64,000 nt of DNA from Candidatus Melainabacteria bacterium (GCA_003151275.1 PLXC01000076.1:1-64000), one strand, 5' to 3'. Positions 17,630 to 27,588 are shown, counted from the first letter of the stretch. Notes: a model not told the origin generated them from the letters alone. Program-made: numbers and translations.

Positions 17630-18707
17630 TGAGCCTAAGTATTCGCTGTTTCACATCTATCGGTCTACGATTAGCGCTGTTGTCGCTTGAGCGATTCTCA
17701 GCCTCCTTGTCCACAGACAATCTTATGCCGGCAATAGTCCTGCAGTCATAACCGCTATTTCCTGCCGCCCCGCCTGAGTCCCAATTCCAGACTGACTCAA
17801 GGCGCATAAATCCTTGCACAAACGAATTGATACTCTTATTAACTTCCGCTGCTGTAATCATTTGGACATTACCGTGATTCCCAGTATGAAATGGAGGATC
17901 GCGAAAGTTAGTAATCAAGGTATCGGTCACGGATAACGTATAGTCGCCAAATGGCTTATCAAATCCGATGCTGTAAGCAGGATCAATTTCTTGAGTTGCT
18001 CCTTGAAAAAACTTCTTACTATGCATTTGTAGAATGACGCTACCGAAAACGTTCGAAAAGAGTGGTGGATGATTTGGATCCGAATCATCGAAAGACTTGG
18101 TGTAATACGCTGCCGGGAGCAAATCGGCTGAATTTTGATTTCGACCAGTCCAGTTTTCTCTTGCGCTGCAGTCGATCACAAAACTGCTATAGTTCGTTAC
18201 TTGAAAATTCCTTTTCGCGCCGATGGTCAGGAAGTGACTGGTCGGAATCGAGAGGGAATGATTGACAGCGTAAATATCCTTCAACATGTTGTAATCGCAA
18301 TAAGCATCTACCTGTTTAAATGTGCGATACCCAAGCTGAATATCTGGATTTGTTCGAAAAACATAATCTCTGCGGGGGGCTAACGCTGTTTGGAGAACAT
18401 TTGATTCAAAGCGGTTTGAAATCTCCGTGTTAAAAATCAGAAATCCTTGTTTGGGATAATGCTTCAACAGCTTCTGCATAAACACATTGAGATTGTCCTC
18501 TGGCTCTTTCGGAAAGATGCTGTTTACGTTGGTGTAAAGAATTCCAGGAGGGCGGCCGGAGGCTGTTATTGTTTGATTCGGGATTCTAATTGAAGTTCCC
18601 GCTACTGTTGATTGCGCGTAACTTTGTGATGAACACAATATCAAGAGAAACACGTTCCCAAAAACAAATTTCGATAGGAGCGCCACATGATTAAGCGGAT
18701 ACAACAT
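17607..18707 (-). CDS. Secreted protein, possible outer-membrane beta-barrel
   Basis: Starts are ambiguous (ATG at 18,722 or 18,707) and overlap the end of the upstream gene, suggesting translational coupling. The hydrophobic stretch KFVFGNVFLLILCSSQSYAQ is a signal peptide with cleavage after SYA. The mature part alternates polar and hydrophobic residues with many aromatics (FGDYTLSVTDTLITNFRDPP; FVQGFMRLESVWNWDSGGAA), as in beta-barrel or surface proteins. No family is recognised. It is last in a two-gene unit with 18,691-19,326. Confidence 0.6.
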   Translation of the reverse strand: MLYPLNHVALLSKFVFGNVFLLILCSSQSYAQSTVAGTSIRIPNQTITASGRPPGILYTNVNSIFPKEPEDNLNVFMQKLLKHYPKQGFLIFNTEISNRFESNVLQTALAPRRDYVFRTNPDIQLGYRTFKQVDAYCDYNMLKDIYAVNHSLSIPTSHFLTIGAKRNFQVTNYSSFVIDCSARENWTGRNQNSADLLPAAYYTKSFDDSDPNHPPLFSNVFGSVILQMHSKKFFQGATQEIDPAYSIGFDKPFGDYTLSVTDTLITNFRDPPFHTGNHGNVQMITAAEVNKSINSFVQGFMRLESVWNWDSGGAAGNSGYDCRTIAGIRLSVDKEAENRSSDNSANRRPIDVKQRILRLIRPGQSL

Positions 18708-19326
18708 CGGTGCCACCACCATTGGTTGTAGATTTGGCGGCAACCGTTTCGGGCAAAGATGCTTCAACTGGAGAATCTGCCTGTTCCATAGCTGGCATCT
18801 TGCGTGATTGGCTTGCGACTACTGATTCGGCGAGAAAATCAAGCATCGCGGGGAAAAGATCAAAAAGTGTCTCCATATCATCAAAGATGTCTTGATGTAA
18901 CTGACCGGATGCTTTGTTTTTTAATTCACGAACTTCGCCGTCAGCTCGATTGAGAGTAAGCATCACACTTGATAGTTTTAGGAGAAGCAGTTTTACAGAG
19001 GCAGAAGTTGCAAAACTCTTAAAACGCTCCGGGTCGCTTGACGTTATCCGAAATTTCGCATCCAACTCCGCAACCCCTGTGCTTATGGGATCGTGAACAT
19101 CTCCCCAATCTTCAGTTTTCATCACTACCGTGAGATTGTCCGTCGACTGAAATAGTGTATTTACAATCACGTAGTGATTGGTATGCTGAGCAGATCCAGT
19201 CAAACTTACCACCCATCCGTTGGGAAATTTCTTTCGAATGATCGGATAGTTTGCCGCTCCGCCATCCGGTGGTAGCGGTGGATATACGCCTAATCGTTTT
19301 GCAAGTTCATCGTAAACACTGGACAT
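18691..19326 (-). CDS. Hypothetical cytosolic protein, 211 aa
   Basis: The ATG at 19,326 follows GAGG and gives MSSVYDELAKRLGVYPPLPP; the longer frame from 19,419 has no such site. Residues 20-100 look like an alpha/beta domain (YPIIRKKFPNGWVVSLTGSA). Residues 120-190 are helical with LLLLKLSSVMLTLNRADGEV, and the tail is Ala/Thr/Ser-rich. No family is recognised. It is coupled to the secreted protein downstream. Confidence 0.55.
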   Translation of the reverse strand: MSSVYDELAKRLGVYPPLPPDGGAANYPIIRKKFPNGWVVSLTGSAQHTNHYVIVNTLFQSTDNLTVVMKTEDWGDVHDPISTGVAELDAKFRITSSDPERFKSFATSASVKLLLLKLSSVMLTLNRADGEVRELKNKASGQLHQDIFDDMETLFDLFPAMLDFLAESVVASQSRKMPAMEQADSPVEASLPETVAAKSTTNGGGTDVVSA

Positions 19327-19944
19327 ATTCACCGCCTCAACTACATAGCAAATAGTGCTTGAAACATTGTGCGATTGTCGTTTTAGCATAATATCAAGGA
19401 AGAAGCCAGTATTTGGCACCTACATCTCGAACCCTGTACTGATGAAACTTGATACTCACCGTCTCTTGAAAAAGAGCGCCTGGAAGAGTTGAGACTTGTT
19501 TGAATCAAAGAAGAAATGTCCACATAAGAAAATTGCAGAGCAGCACCCTGACGGGAATTCCAGCCGACTGCCAGTTTCGGTCACCGTACGATTTCTTTTA
19601 TCTTATGGTAAGAGTGCCTTAGCAATTGAGAGCATTTTACGTTTGACTGCCACCGCGTAAGGTGGCGGGTTTTGGACGTTGCAATCTTTTAGTTCATTTT
19701 TGTTTTCTCGCAAAAATGTATGACTTGGTTATCAGAGTGCGTTGGTTTGCTCAATTTTTCAGCGACTGTCACTAACTGCACATTGCTCTAATCATTGAAA
19801 AACTCCAAGCTTTTAAAAAGCCTTTCCATATTTTCCACTATGCATTGGCTCTATACACTACAAACGACCATCAGTATAGTAGAGAAGTCCCGCAACTTGG
19901 ACACCGTGTCCTGCAGACATGCGAGAGATGTCTTTCTTCTCGCT
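19327..19944 (+). other. Intergenic; one terminator-like hairpin
   Basis: No coding sequence is convincing. At 19,649-19,666 a perfect GCCACC / GGTGGC stem with loop GCGTAA is followed by GGGTTTT. Read on the plus strand this resembles a weak intrinsic terminator, but no plus-strand gene precedes it. It may mark a small plus-strand RNA or be a relic. Confidence 0.35.
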
Positions 19945-20583
19945 CTAGTGGCTCGATGAATTTATAAGACTTGCAGGAAAACTACTCAAATCAATTTTCG
20001 TTCCATCTGGATTAGCTTGGTCAGGTCTAAAGCGCGTTGGCACCTTTCTCCAGTGACTATGAGCAATTGCTCTTTTCAAAGTTGTAGATAACATCGATTC
20101 GACGTTTAAAATTTCGAAACCGTTTTGCCCTTCAAATGTTGATGCCAGCTTTTGCAAACGCCGCTTTACCGTTTGGCTGTCTGGGATTTGCCAGAAAAGC
20201 GATGCGGTCTCGGAAATAGTCACAGAAAATGCTTGTTTCCTCTTTAGCGAATCTGGAAATCTAGTGACGGCGATCAACGATCGGACATTTAAATCCTTGT
20301 CCTGACGTGACTCTCGAAACGTGTTGACTGCAAAACCATTCTCGTGAGCAAAAGCTTCAAGTAAGTCATGATTAACTGGATAAACAGTTAAGCGTACTTT
20401 TCCTAGCGTACGCGGTTCAATCACAAAAACGATTAGTGCCTCGTCGATGGAATCATTCAAGTCCAGCTCATAATTTAACTGACTTGCTGTTGTCGTCGCT
20501 TCTTCAGCATATGCAGGCGCGATGGCGTATTCCGCTGTCGCCAAGAAAAAATATAGCGCTACAAGAATTACTGATCTATTCAT
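19945..20583 (-). CDS. Secreted hypothetical protein coupled to the TolC-like gene
   Basis: Starts at an ATG that overlaps the TGA of the TolC-like gene (ATGA), so it is translationally coupled. MNRSVILVALYFFLATAEYA followed by IAPAYAEE is a signal peptide. The mature part (about 185 residues) looks like an alpha/beta periplasmic domain with repeated charged helices (DSQTVKRRLQKLASTFEG). No family is recognised. The coupling suggests it works with the outer-membrane protein. Confidence 0.65.
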   Translation of the reverse strand: MNRSVILVALYFFLATAEYAIAPAYAEEATTTASQLNYELDLNDSIDEALIVFVIEPRTLGKVRLTVYPVNHDLLEAFAHENGFAVNTFRESRQDKDLNVRSLIAVTRFPDSLKRKQAFSVTISETASLFWQIPDSQTVKRRLQKLASTFEGQNGFEILNVESMLSTTLKRAIAHSHWRKVPTRFRPDQANPDGTKIDLSSFPASLINSSSH

Positions 20584-23522
20584 TTGGCTAAATAATTACT
20601 GAGGGGATAGATTTGACCGATATCATGCAAAAGCTGTGCCTGCGCCGAATTGTAATTAGCCATATTAGTGGCAAGCGCCACCATATTCGTATTGCGATCA
20701 CGCAATGCCGTTATCACATCAAGATTTGAAGCAGAAGCTTGCCTGCGCTTTGCAGGGGTGTCGGCCATCACCAACTGCTCAGTTGCCTTTTGAGCTGTTG
20801 CTGCCGAAGCTACAACTCTAATCTGGGCAGTCTGAACGTTAATATACGATTGGTGTACTTGTTGCATCACTGTGTTCAGTTGGTCTCTGAACTTTAGGTA
20901 TGTTTGCACAGCAAGTGCGCCCTGTGAGACCACATTTGCGAAACTTGGTACAAGTAGATTAGTGAACTTATAAGTAACGTCAAAGCCAATGACATATGAA
21001 GGCACCCGATGCAAGCCGTTAAAAGAGTTGTGAGAGCCTTCATCGGTGGCAGTTAAGTTCAAAGATGCTGTTGGTAATAATGCCGCACTAGCAACGCCTA
21101 TGTTTGCCAAAGCTGCTCGCCGCAACTCGTCAAATTGAAAAAGTTCCGGTCTATTGTTCAATGTCTCCCGAACAAGCTCCACAAATGGCAAAGAACTCAG
21201 ATCTCTTGCCTTCAGGGCCAGGTTCTCTTCCCTACTTAGCAGATCGGTACGCTGATCCAAATTGAGCAAGGTCGCAAGAATAATCGACGAGTTTCTCAAA
21301 GTGATGTATTGATTAATAAGATCTTGCACGTCGGATCGCAACTGCGTGTTCCATTGATCGAATTGATAAGAGAACCCAGCTTGAGTCGTTTCTACATCAT
21401 GTGCTGTGACTAAAAGGTCAATTTGTCCATTAACGAGGTTTTGCGTGAACCAAGAATCCTGTTCTAGTAGCGTTAGTGTTTCTCGAAGTCTCGATAATTG
21501 TTGTCGCAAAGCGATGCTTTCCGCTTCGCTTGTCGTGTTTACCAGGTGCTGCGACCCTTTTTCGAGTTGTTCGATTAATGAAAGTAATTTTTGCGCGAAA
21601 TTTTGATTATCCTTCAGGTCAGCCTCTAGCATTGCTTTCATCTCTCTAGATTGAGCAACGAGGTCAACGAGAAACGAAGCCGCATCTTTAGCTTTATTTT
21701 GCGGCGCCGAAGACGCCTTGTTAATCCTTTCAATGGAAATAGCGGTGGAATCATCCGCTGCTGATGCTTGATTTGCCCGTCTAAATGCAGCAATCAAAGC
21801 GCTTCTAGTTTCAAATTTGAGCCCACTTGTATGAATCAAGTCTTGGAGCGATCGTCCCAGACGTATCTGATCATGATTGATTGATTTCAAATCTGTGGCT
21901 AGCTTAAGAAAACGCTTTCCGTCAGGTTTATCTTTATCAGTCAAGCCACTCAAGTCAGCCATAATAACGTCATTCTCTACTTTATTGTCCTTCCTCCAAT
22001 GCTGTAATCGTCGCTCGATCAGATCAAGACGAACAATTAAAGCATCAGTTGTGTTTTTCAAAGACGTAAATGACGGAGCTTCTGGATCGGCACCAATTAG
22101 AATCTGACGTTCTTTGTCATCAATAAGCTTTACCGTCTTGATTAGCGCCGCTGCGGCAGGATCTTGCTGACATTGAAGCACTGCTGCAGTATCAGATTTT
22201 GATGCTAATATGCTCGCGTCGACAACAGTATTGAGAAAAGTGCGCCATTGTATTAGGATATCTCTTAAGGCTGCAATTCTGGTGGCGGTTGTTCGAACAG
22301 CAACGTCATCCTTCAGATTTAAAGCATCTTCACCCGACTCCGCCATCTCATCGCTTGTTGACGCTATGTTGTGAAGTTTAAACTCTTCATTTGCTTTCAT
22401 GATTTTCAACATACGCCATAAATAGGTTATTTCATTGTGAGTAGTTTGACGCCTTTGCCTGTGACTGACTGCTTCCTGAAGAAGTTGACGAATACGACTA
22501 GCTGTTGAATGAATGTCCTCTTGCTTTGCTTCACTAGGCGCTAAAGACTTAACCAATCGATCAAGCTGGTTTTCTGTTTCAGATAAGTCCTTTTGAACAC
22601 GATCATCCGACTTGTTAACATCATCTGCTGTCGACATCGCGTTGCTGAGAGCTTCATTTCCTACTTCTACTTCAGCAGCAAACAGTTTCTTGAATTCATT
22701 CACCTGTGTGGCCGAAAACAGAGCTGAGTCAAGACGCAAATTTAAGATTACTTGATTTCCCAGCATGCTGTAATAATCGCCTACTGCGTTATTCAAAGTA
22801 TCGTTGCGCGTCGCCGCAAACTGTCCTTGGGAAGCTAGATACAATTCGTGAGCGGCAATCGAGCCAAATAAGACTTTCCCGCCCTGGAACACCCCATAAT
22901 CGAGACTGGCAAACAGTTTTGAATCTATAGTGTCCGTTCCCTTACGCGGAAAAGAGCTTGTATAATTGCGCGTGCCTTTATTGTTTGCATCAAGCTGGAC
23001 AGTAGGCAAAAAATTCCCCAGAGCGCCAATGTAGTTCCACCTCGTGATTGGAATATTTTGGTGCGCTATACCAATCTGCAGGTTTTGCTTCAGCGAGAGT
23101 TCCATAGCCTCCGCAACATTTAAGGCTTTGACATTCCTAATTTCAAGCTGTGCGACTTTGATATCTTTGTTGTGCGGAACAAGGGTCGGCAAAAGCTCTC
23201 CTAAATGGGTCATTTTCGATTTGCCCAACCGTTCGATGCTGGCCTTTAGCATCAATGGCACAGCCACATCTTTGCCAGCTTTATCTTGTTGAGTCGTCAA
23301 AGCAGCATTTAACGCCACATACTGATCTCTAATCGCTTTCGACCCGTCTGGTGAAGACGCCAATTTAGTTATGTACCCTTGCAACACTTTCGTCTGACCG
23401 ACTATCAGCTTTGCGTTGTTGTTGTTGTTGTTTGGACTCTGGGCCGAGCCGGCTGTGAGCGCGCAGAACCAGATTGGAACTAGCGAGGCCACTGCAATTT
23501 GTCTCTGAAAAAGATTGATCAC
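20580..23522 (-). CDS. TolC-like outer-membrane efflux protein with a very long helical insert
   Basis: 980 residues, against roughly 420-500 in ordinary TolC proteins. A signal peptide (VASLVPIWFCALTAGSAQ) is followed by a poly-Asn stretch. The first outer-membrane efflux repeat starts near residue 133 (LNVAEAMELSLKQNLQIGIA, then GNFLPTVQLDANN). The second lies near 745-975 (VELVRETLNNRPELFQFDEL, then LLPTASLNLTATDEG and QQVHQSYINVQTAQIRVVAS). Between them, about residues 290-720 are almost entirely charged helix, e.g. DRVQKDLSETENQLDRLVKS. Either the periplasmic helical barrel is greatly lengthened or a separate coiled-coil domain is inserted. No adaptor or inner-membrane pump gene is nearby. 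Confidence 0.8.
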   Translation of the reverse strand: MINLFQRQIAVASLVPIWFCALTAGSAQSPNNNNNNAKLIVGQTKVLQGYITKLASSPDGSKAIRDQYVALNAALTTQQDKAGKDVAVPLMLKASIERLGKSKMTHLGELLPTLVPHNKDIKVAQLEIRNVKALNVAEAMELSLKQNLQIGIAHQNIPITRWNYIGALGNFLPTVQLDANNKGTRNYTSSFPRKGTDTIDSKLFASLDYGVFQGGKVLFGSIAAHELYLASQGQFAATRNDTLNNAVGDYYSMLGNQVILNLRLDSALFSATQVNEFKKLFAAEVEVGNEALSNAMSTADDVNKSDDRVQKDLSETENQLDRLVKSLAPSEAKQEDIHSTASRIRQLLQEAVSHRQRRQTTHNEITYLWRMLKIMKANEEFKLHNIASTSDEMAESGEDALNLKDDVAVRTTATRIAALRDILIQWRTFLNTVVDASILASKSDTAAVLQCQQDPAAAALIKTVKLIDDKERQILIGADPEAPSFTSLKNTTDALIVRLDLIERRLQHWRKDNKVENDVIMADLSGLTDKDKPDGKRFLKLATDLKSINHDQIRLGRSLQDLIHTSGLKFETRSALIAAFRRANQASAADDSTAISIERINKASSAPQNKAKDAASFLVDLVAQSREMKAMLEADLKDNQNFAQKLLSLIEQLEKGSQHLVNTTSEAESIALRQQLSRLRETLTLLEQDSWFTQNLVNGQIDLLVTAHDVETTQAGFSYQFDQWNTQLRSDVQDLINQYITLRNSSIILATLLNLDQRTDLLSREENLALKARDLSSLPFVELVRETLNNRPELFQFDELRRAALANIGVASAALLPTASLNLTATDEGSHNSFNGLHRVPSYVIGFDVTYKFTNLLVPSFANVVSQGALAVQTYLKFRDQLNTVMQQVHQSYINVQTAQIRVVASAATAQKATEQLVMADTPAKRRQASASNLDVITALRDRNTNMVALATNMANYNSAQAQLLHDIGQIYPLSNYLAK

Positions 23523-23553
23523 TTAAACCCAGTGTGGTCGGTCGAAATGCTAG

Positions 23554-23952
23554 TTACGCCGAGATGCCATTCAAAATGTCTGAAATTTTCTTACGAAATT
23601 CGTCATCACTAATTGGCTCGATCAAAAATGCTGCCCCCATTTCTGAGGCATGTGTTTTGCATTCTGCCGTAATCTTATCGCTGTGAACTTCTGCATCACT
23701 GCAGTATAAGAAGAAAGGGACCGGGCTGGGCCCAACCTTGTCCAGTAGCTCAAATTCTCCCAGTGTCGACACCGACACCGAGCATAATACGATTTTCACC
23801 TCGCTCAATACAATCTGATCTACAGCGTTTTGCAGTGCTGTCTTTGCGCCGCCAAAGAATTTTGTTTTAGTATACGAATAACCAAGACCAGCCAAGGCTT
23901 CGTCGCACTTTGTTTGACATTCGCCACCAAATGTCAAAATATCAAACACCAT
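23554..23952 (-). CDS. Pseudo-receiver domain protein
   Basis: 132 residues with the size and strand/helix order of a response-regulator receiver. The strand that should carry the phosphorylated Asp reads KIVLCSVSVSTLG with no Asp, and the conserved Lys near the end is replaced (FLIEPIS). It therefore probably cannot be phosphorylated in the normal way, and would act by protein contact. It lies 31 bases upstream of the TolC-like gene on the same strand, and likely in its operon. Confidence 0.55.
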   Translation of the reverse strand: MVFDILTFGGECQTKCDEALAGLGYSYTKTKFFGGAKTALQNAVDQIVLSEVKIVLCSVSVSTLGEFELLDKVGPSPVPFFLYCSDAEVHSDKITAECKTHASEMGAAFLIEPISDDEFRKKISDILNGISA

Positions 23953-24283
23953 ATTTCACTCGTCCTTACTTCCTGTAAGCAGTCCGTCAGTTCTCATGGT
24001 CACTGCCCCGAACTTTGCTACGTCGCAAATTTGCACAACCTAATTTCTGAGCGTGGCTTTGCGCCCGCGCCCAAAAACAAACGCACAAAGAATTGTACTT
24101 GCTTATATTCAAGGCTCCACAATATTTGTCAGTAACTATATTTTAGGCCGTTTTGAGATTGACATTCCCGCGTTTCCTTGAGCATCTTCATCGGAAGGCC
24201 GCGGAGCAAAGATTTTTTCTGGTGCCAGCGAATAGAAGTCCTGATGATGATACCCGCTTGTCAATGCCAACCATCACCCGTTT
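23953..24283 (+). other. No gene seen
   Basis: About 330 bases upstream of the pseudo-receiver/TolC operon. It should contain that operon's promoter. No clear motif, RNA or long frame is recognised. Confidence 0.4.
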
Positions 24284-24469
24284 TTAGTCACCCGTGATAG
24301 TGTAGCCGCGCTTAAATGCATTCCACGGTCCCGATCCGTTGTCAAAAGTATTTCGAAGTTTATGTCTGTTGATAGTCGCACAATGAGTGACCACTTCTCG
24401 TAGAAAGGCCGGCTCGTTGTTTCCGAGAGTGATAAGGCATTTATTGTCGAAAGTAAGATTAATCGTCAC
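24284..24469 (-). CDS. Small hypothetical protein, 61 aa
   Basis: The ATG-initiated frame has balanced composition (FDNKCLITLGNNEPAFLREV). No clear ribosome site or family. It could be chance. Confidence 0.3.
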   Translation of the reverse strand: MTINLTFDNKCLITLGNNEPAFLREVVTHCATINRHKLRNTFDNGSGPWNAFKRGYTITGD

Positions 24470-24573
24470 TTAGTTCACTATTAATGAAATCGTTAATCGT
24501 TGCACGGTTGTTTGCAGAACACAGCTCGGAAAAATTGATTAACCAAAACCGTCTATGTCTAAAGACGTCTATC

Positions 24574-24810
24574 TCAAGTGCGCTTTAATTGCGCGTTTTC
24601 TTCCTCAAGACTCTTGAGTCGCTTAACATCGTTTGCGGTCATGCCACCGTATTTGGAGCCCGCTGGTAGAACGTGCCGTTCAAGATTCCCTGCTGTTTCC
24701 ACAGTTTTTATGCGATTTCCCGTCCCTAGATTCTTTGAGAATGGCAACAATCTGCTTTTCCGAAAACCGACTGTTTTCATTCTCAATCGTCTTTTCTTCT
24801 GGTGAATATA
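24574..24810 (-). pseudogene. IS3-family OrfA relic
   Basis: Pieces of an IS3-type OrfA are recognisable in different frames: ENSRFSEKQIVAILKESRDG at the start, ILNGTFYQR in the middle, and SKYGGMTANDVKRLKSLEEE then NAQLKRT at the end. The last is the classic OrfA leucine-zipper region. At least two frameshifts separate them. No OrfB, terminal inverted repeats or target duplication are visible, so only a fragment of the insertion sequence remains. Confidence 0.65.
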
Positions 24811-24991
24811 CTGCTTAGGATGTCAGCAAGCCGGTTTGAAGTGATTTAATATTGAAGAGTAGGTCAGTACCACATATGATGACACCAAGCATCAATGAAA
24901 AGAAGTTTTTAATGCAACGACCTGACAATTGTACTTTAAACGTGAAATTATAATCCCTTTATGCTCCATTCCAGAGTCAAGGACAAGTCAA

Positions 24992-26323
24992 ATGTCAATC
25001 GCCAATGTTCTTTTAGTACACGGCTATAGCGTTCGCGATTTTAAATCGTATGGACAATATTCAGCACTATTAGCAGAAGCTTTAAACTTAACTCCTAGCC
25101 AAGTCTTTGTTAGTGCTTTTGATTCACTAAACAATCAAGTTACTTGCGATGATCTCTCGCGCGCTTTGGAATTACGTATTAAGCGCCTCGAACAGGCTCG
25201 CTTGATTGATATCTCCAATTGCGCTCTCTTGTGTCATTCGACTGGATCGATTATTGCAAGACGATGGATACTCGATCGACTAAACAAAGGACAAGCATGT
25301 CCCTCTCACTTTGTATCCCTAGCAGGAGCGAATCATGGGTCAACAGTTGCACAGCTTGGTGAAACGCAGTTGGTACAATTCGGGCGTCAGATCTTTCAGG
25401 GGTCGTCCGTCGGACTTAACATACTTTCCGATTTGGATTATGGAAGCAAGTTTCTTCTACGGCTTAACCGTGAATGGATCAATGCACAAGCTCTGGGTGC
25501 TTTCAAAACTTATATTTTTAGTTTGATTGGTGATAAGTATGGTGCAAACGCTCCATTGCTACCAAGTTCTATGCCTGTATTCTGGCAAGTAAAAGAAAAG
25601 GGCTCCGATGCAACTGTGAGAATTAGCGGTTCAAATTTAAACTACAGAATGTTCAGTCGCGACTTTTCCGAAGTCGACCCGCAAGATCAAATTTTATCTA
25701 CCCCTGACACGGCTCATTTAATTCTTCCAGGTTATTCGCATACAGGAACAGATGGTATCTTGGAGCGTGCTGCAAGTATGACAGATAACGCATTTCAAGC
25801 TGTCCTAGCAGCATTAAACGTGTCGAATTCTAGTCAGTATCAAACTCTGATCAACAAATGGAACAGTCTTAATGATGCGTGGAGTAACACCTCAACACCG
25901 CAAAAGTTAGTAAACAGCACGGTTGTCTTCAACATCTCGGTGCCAGGCACTCAGGAACTCACTGATTTTGTCATTACTATTCAGGATGGCAGCGGAAATG
26001 CGAGAAATATTTCGAGCGCCATTCTCGACCACCAGCCGACTCAAAATAGTACAAACAAGTCCTCCCTTACTTTTTATCTCGATTACTCAGCTTTTAATGC
26101 AAGTCATCCACATATGCTGAACATCGAGGTTCACAACAGTTATGACAAAATGCAATATCGATCCGTTGATGTCGTTATTCCAGCGGCCTTAGCTCAGTTA
26201 GTGCGTCCAAATCAATGCACCTATGTTGAGTTGGTTCTCGACGAAAGCTCTTTCCATATTCTGCCTTCTAATGACCCCGCAGTTACTGATGCGACTCGCT
26301 GGCCGCCTTTGCCAGGCATCTAA
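24992..26323 (+). CDS. Alpha/beta-hydrolase (lipase/esterase-like) with C-terminal beta domain
   Basis: The ATG at 24,992 follows AAGGA and starts MSIANVLLVHGYSVRDFKSY. HGYS is the oxyanion region and ALLCHSTGSIIARRWI holds the GxSxG-like elbow (HSTGS). SLAGANHGSTVAQLG follows, as in lipases that use a PHB-depolymerase-like fold, and the late YSHTGTDGIL may supply the catalytic His. From residue 310 the protein changes to Asn/Thr/Ser-rich beta-strand sequence (TVVFNISVPGTQELTDFVIT), perhaps a binding domain. No signal peptide. Followed by a clear terminator. Substrate unknown. Confidence 0.75.
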   Translation: MSIANVLLVHGYSVRDFKSYGQYSALLAEALNLTPSQVFVSAFDSLNNQVTCDDLSRALELRIKRLEQARLIDISNCALLCHSTGSIIARRWILDRLNKGQACPSHFVSLAGANHGSTVAQLGETQLVQFGRQIFQGSSVGLNILSDLDYGSKFLLRLNREWINAQALGAFKTYIFSLIGDKYGANAPLLPSSMPVFWQVKEKGSDATVRISGSNLNYRMFSRDFSEVDPQDQILSTPDTAHLILPGYSHTGTDGILERAASMTDNAFQAVLAALNVSNSSQYQTLINKWNSLNDAWSNTSTPQKLVNSTVVFNISVPGTQELTDFVITIQDGSGNARNISSAILDHQPTQNSTNKSSLTFYLDYSAFNASHPHMLNIEVHNSYDKMQYRSVDVVIPAALAQLVRPNQCTYVELVLDESSFHILPSNDPAVTDATRWPPLPGI

Positions 26324-26372
26324 TAACCAGCTAGTTTGAAATTGAGTACAAACCCGTAGGCTCTGAGATAAC

Positions 26373-26402
26373 GCTTTTGAGTGTTGCCCAAAAGCTTTTT
26401 TT
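26373..26402 (+). terminator. Intrinsic terminator of the alpha/beta-hydrolase gene
   Basis: Perfect seven-base arms GCTTTTG / CAAAAGC with a nine-base loop, followed by seven Ts. It is about 50 bases past the stop codon. The stem is A-T rich but the T run is good. Confidence 0.7.
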
Positions 26403-26460
26403 GTTTCTAATTGTCCCTTTTCGCTATAACTTTTCACTTTTGGAACACCATAATTTGCAT

Positions 26461-26782
26461 TTAGAATCGAGGCACCATAGGCAGTGGCAAGGCATCATCG
26501 GCATCGCCAGCGCCAGGCAAAGGTTTGTTCGGTACAGCAGACGACTGATGCGGATCGCTACTTGAAGTGTCTTCGAACCATTTGACGATAGTGTCTTTGG
26601 CCGTAGCCAAAGAAAGTTTAGCTTCTTTTCCCAGCGTTGGATGGCGGCGCAGCACCGCCGCTACTCTTCGCCATTTATCGTTGAGTGACTCAACTCGCGT
26701 GTCAACTGTTCTGGAGGTAAACCCAGAATAAGCAAGCTTTGCGAATTTCTGGCGGTAGAGGATGTGACTTTTCTCCTGGCAT
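26461..26782 (-). pseudogene. Decayed J-domain module, copy C
   Basis: Starts MPGEKSHPLPPEIRKAC like copy A. A one-base loss after the Cys codon then shifts the frame. The module continues in other frames as SLNDKWRRVAAVLRRHPTLG and KEAKLSLATAKDTIVKWFED, followed by the Pro/Gly tail NKPLPGAGDADDALPLP. The HPD tripeptide is HPT here. The frame of the first part is continuous with the end of the broken ferritin-like gene upstream, so the module looks like that gene's C-terminal extension. Confidence 0.6.
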
Positions 26783-27552
26783 AATATCGCCTGCATTCCA
26801 ATCTGATTTGTCTCCAAATTGCCGATCGCCAAGCAGCTCAGGCTTCTGGAAATTATCATCGCTAAGATGTCCATCAATGAAAATACTCGCTGGTAAAGAC
26901 AGCGGTCCATGAGGCTCATTGTCTATTTGAAAAAGCCAATGCAACTTGGCATAGCAAACCCACTCTTCCGTATTGATTCTTCAGTCGATCTAGTGCATCG
27001 GGTAGATGGATACCGACGGGGCTTTCTGAAAAAAAAATATTTCTCCAATGACTCAGTCCTGAAGGGCTCAACTGAGAAAGAAAACGGATAAAGTGGCGTT
27101 GTTTGGGCGCTGATTGATTTATTCCGATAAAGCTATGGCTCTCGGCCAATCAATAAGAATAGATTCTGGACAGTCAGAAAATGGCCCATCTCCTCACGTG
27201 CCAACTGCACCAGTTTGGTTTGCCATGCTGCCACCTGCGGACTTGCTTTTCTATCGATTGAATAGCATGCGTACAGATACTGAACAAGAAATTGATGTTC
27301 AATTTCTGCTGCAAGTCGCAAGAATTGCTCGGCCTGTTCGATCGGTTTAACATCAATCGATAGCTTCGGCTCACCAAATTTTCTAACAAGCTCCTGCACC
27401 CTATTTTGCCTTGGCACCTCGACTTTGACTACATCATTCAAACCAGATATGAGGGCAGATGTGTTCACAAGCTCGTTCAGCCTCATGTCGACATCAGCCT
27501 GCGGCACCCAACGAATGTTCGCCGATATATCACTGCTCATTTTTTGTGCCAA
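26783..27552 (-). pseudogene. Ferritin-like domain gene, frameshifted
   Basis: The first 139 residues are intact in frame and contain LRLAAEIEHQFLVQYLYACY then LVQLAREEMGHFLTVQNLFL and LIGREP. This is the diiron ferritin-like domain with the ExxH-type ligands (EIEHQ, EEMGH), as in VioB-related ferritin-like proteins. It then stops. Continuations appear in other frames (TTPLYPFSFSVEPF; NQYGRVGLL; HWLFQIDNEPHGPLSLPASI). The last of these runs on in frame into J-module copy C. At least two frameshifts are needed. Activity of the truncated product is doubtful. Confidence 0.6.
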
Positions 27553-27588
27553 ATTGCAAAAGCCTCATTTAGTCAGGGCCGCTTTTAA

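Noticed and set aside
19649..19669. Riboswitch or structured RNA at the 19.65 kb hairpin
   Set aside because: Only a single six-base stem is visible; at most a weak terminator.
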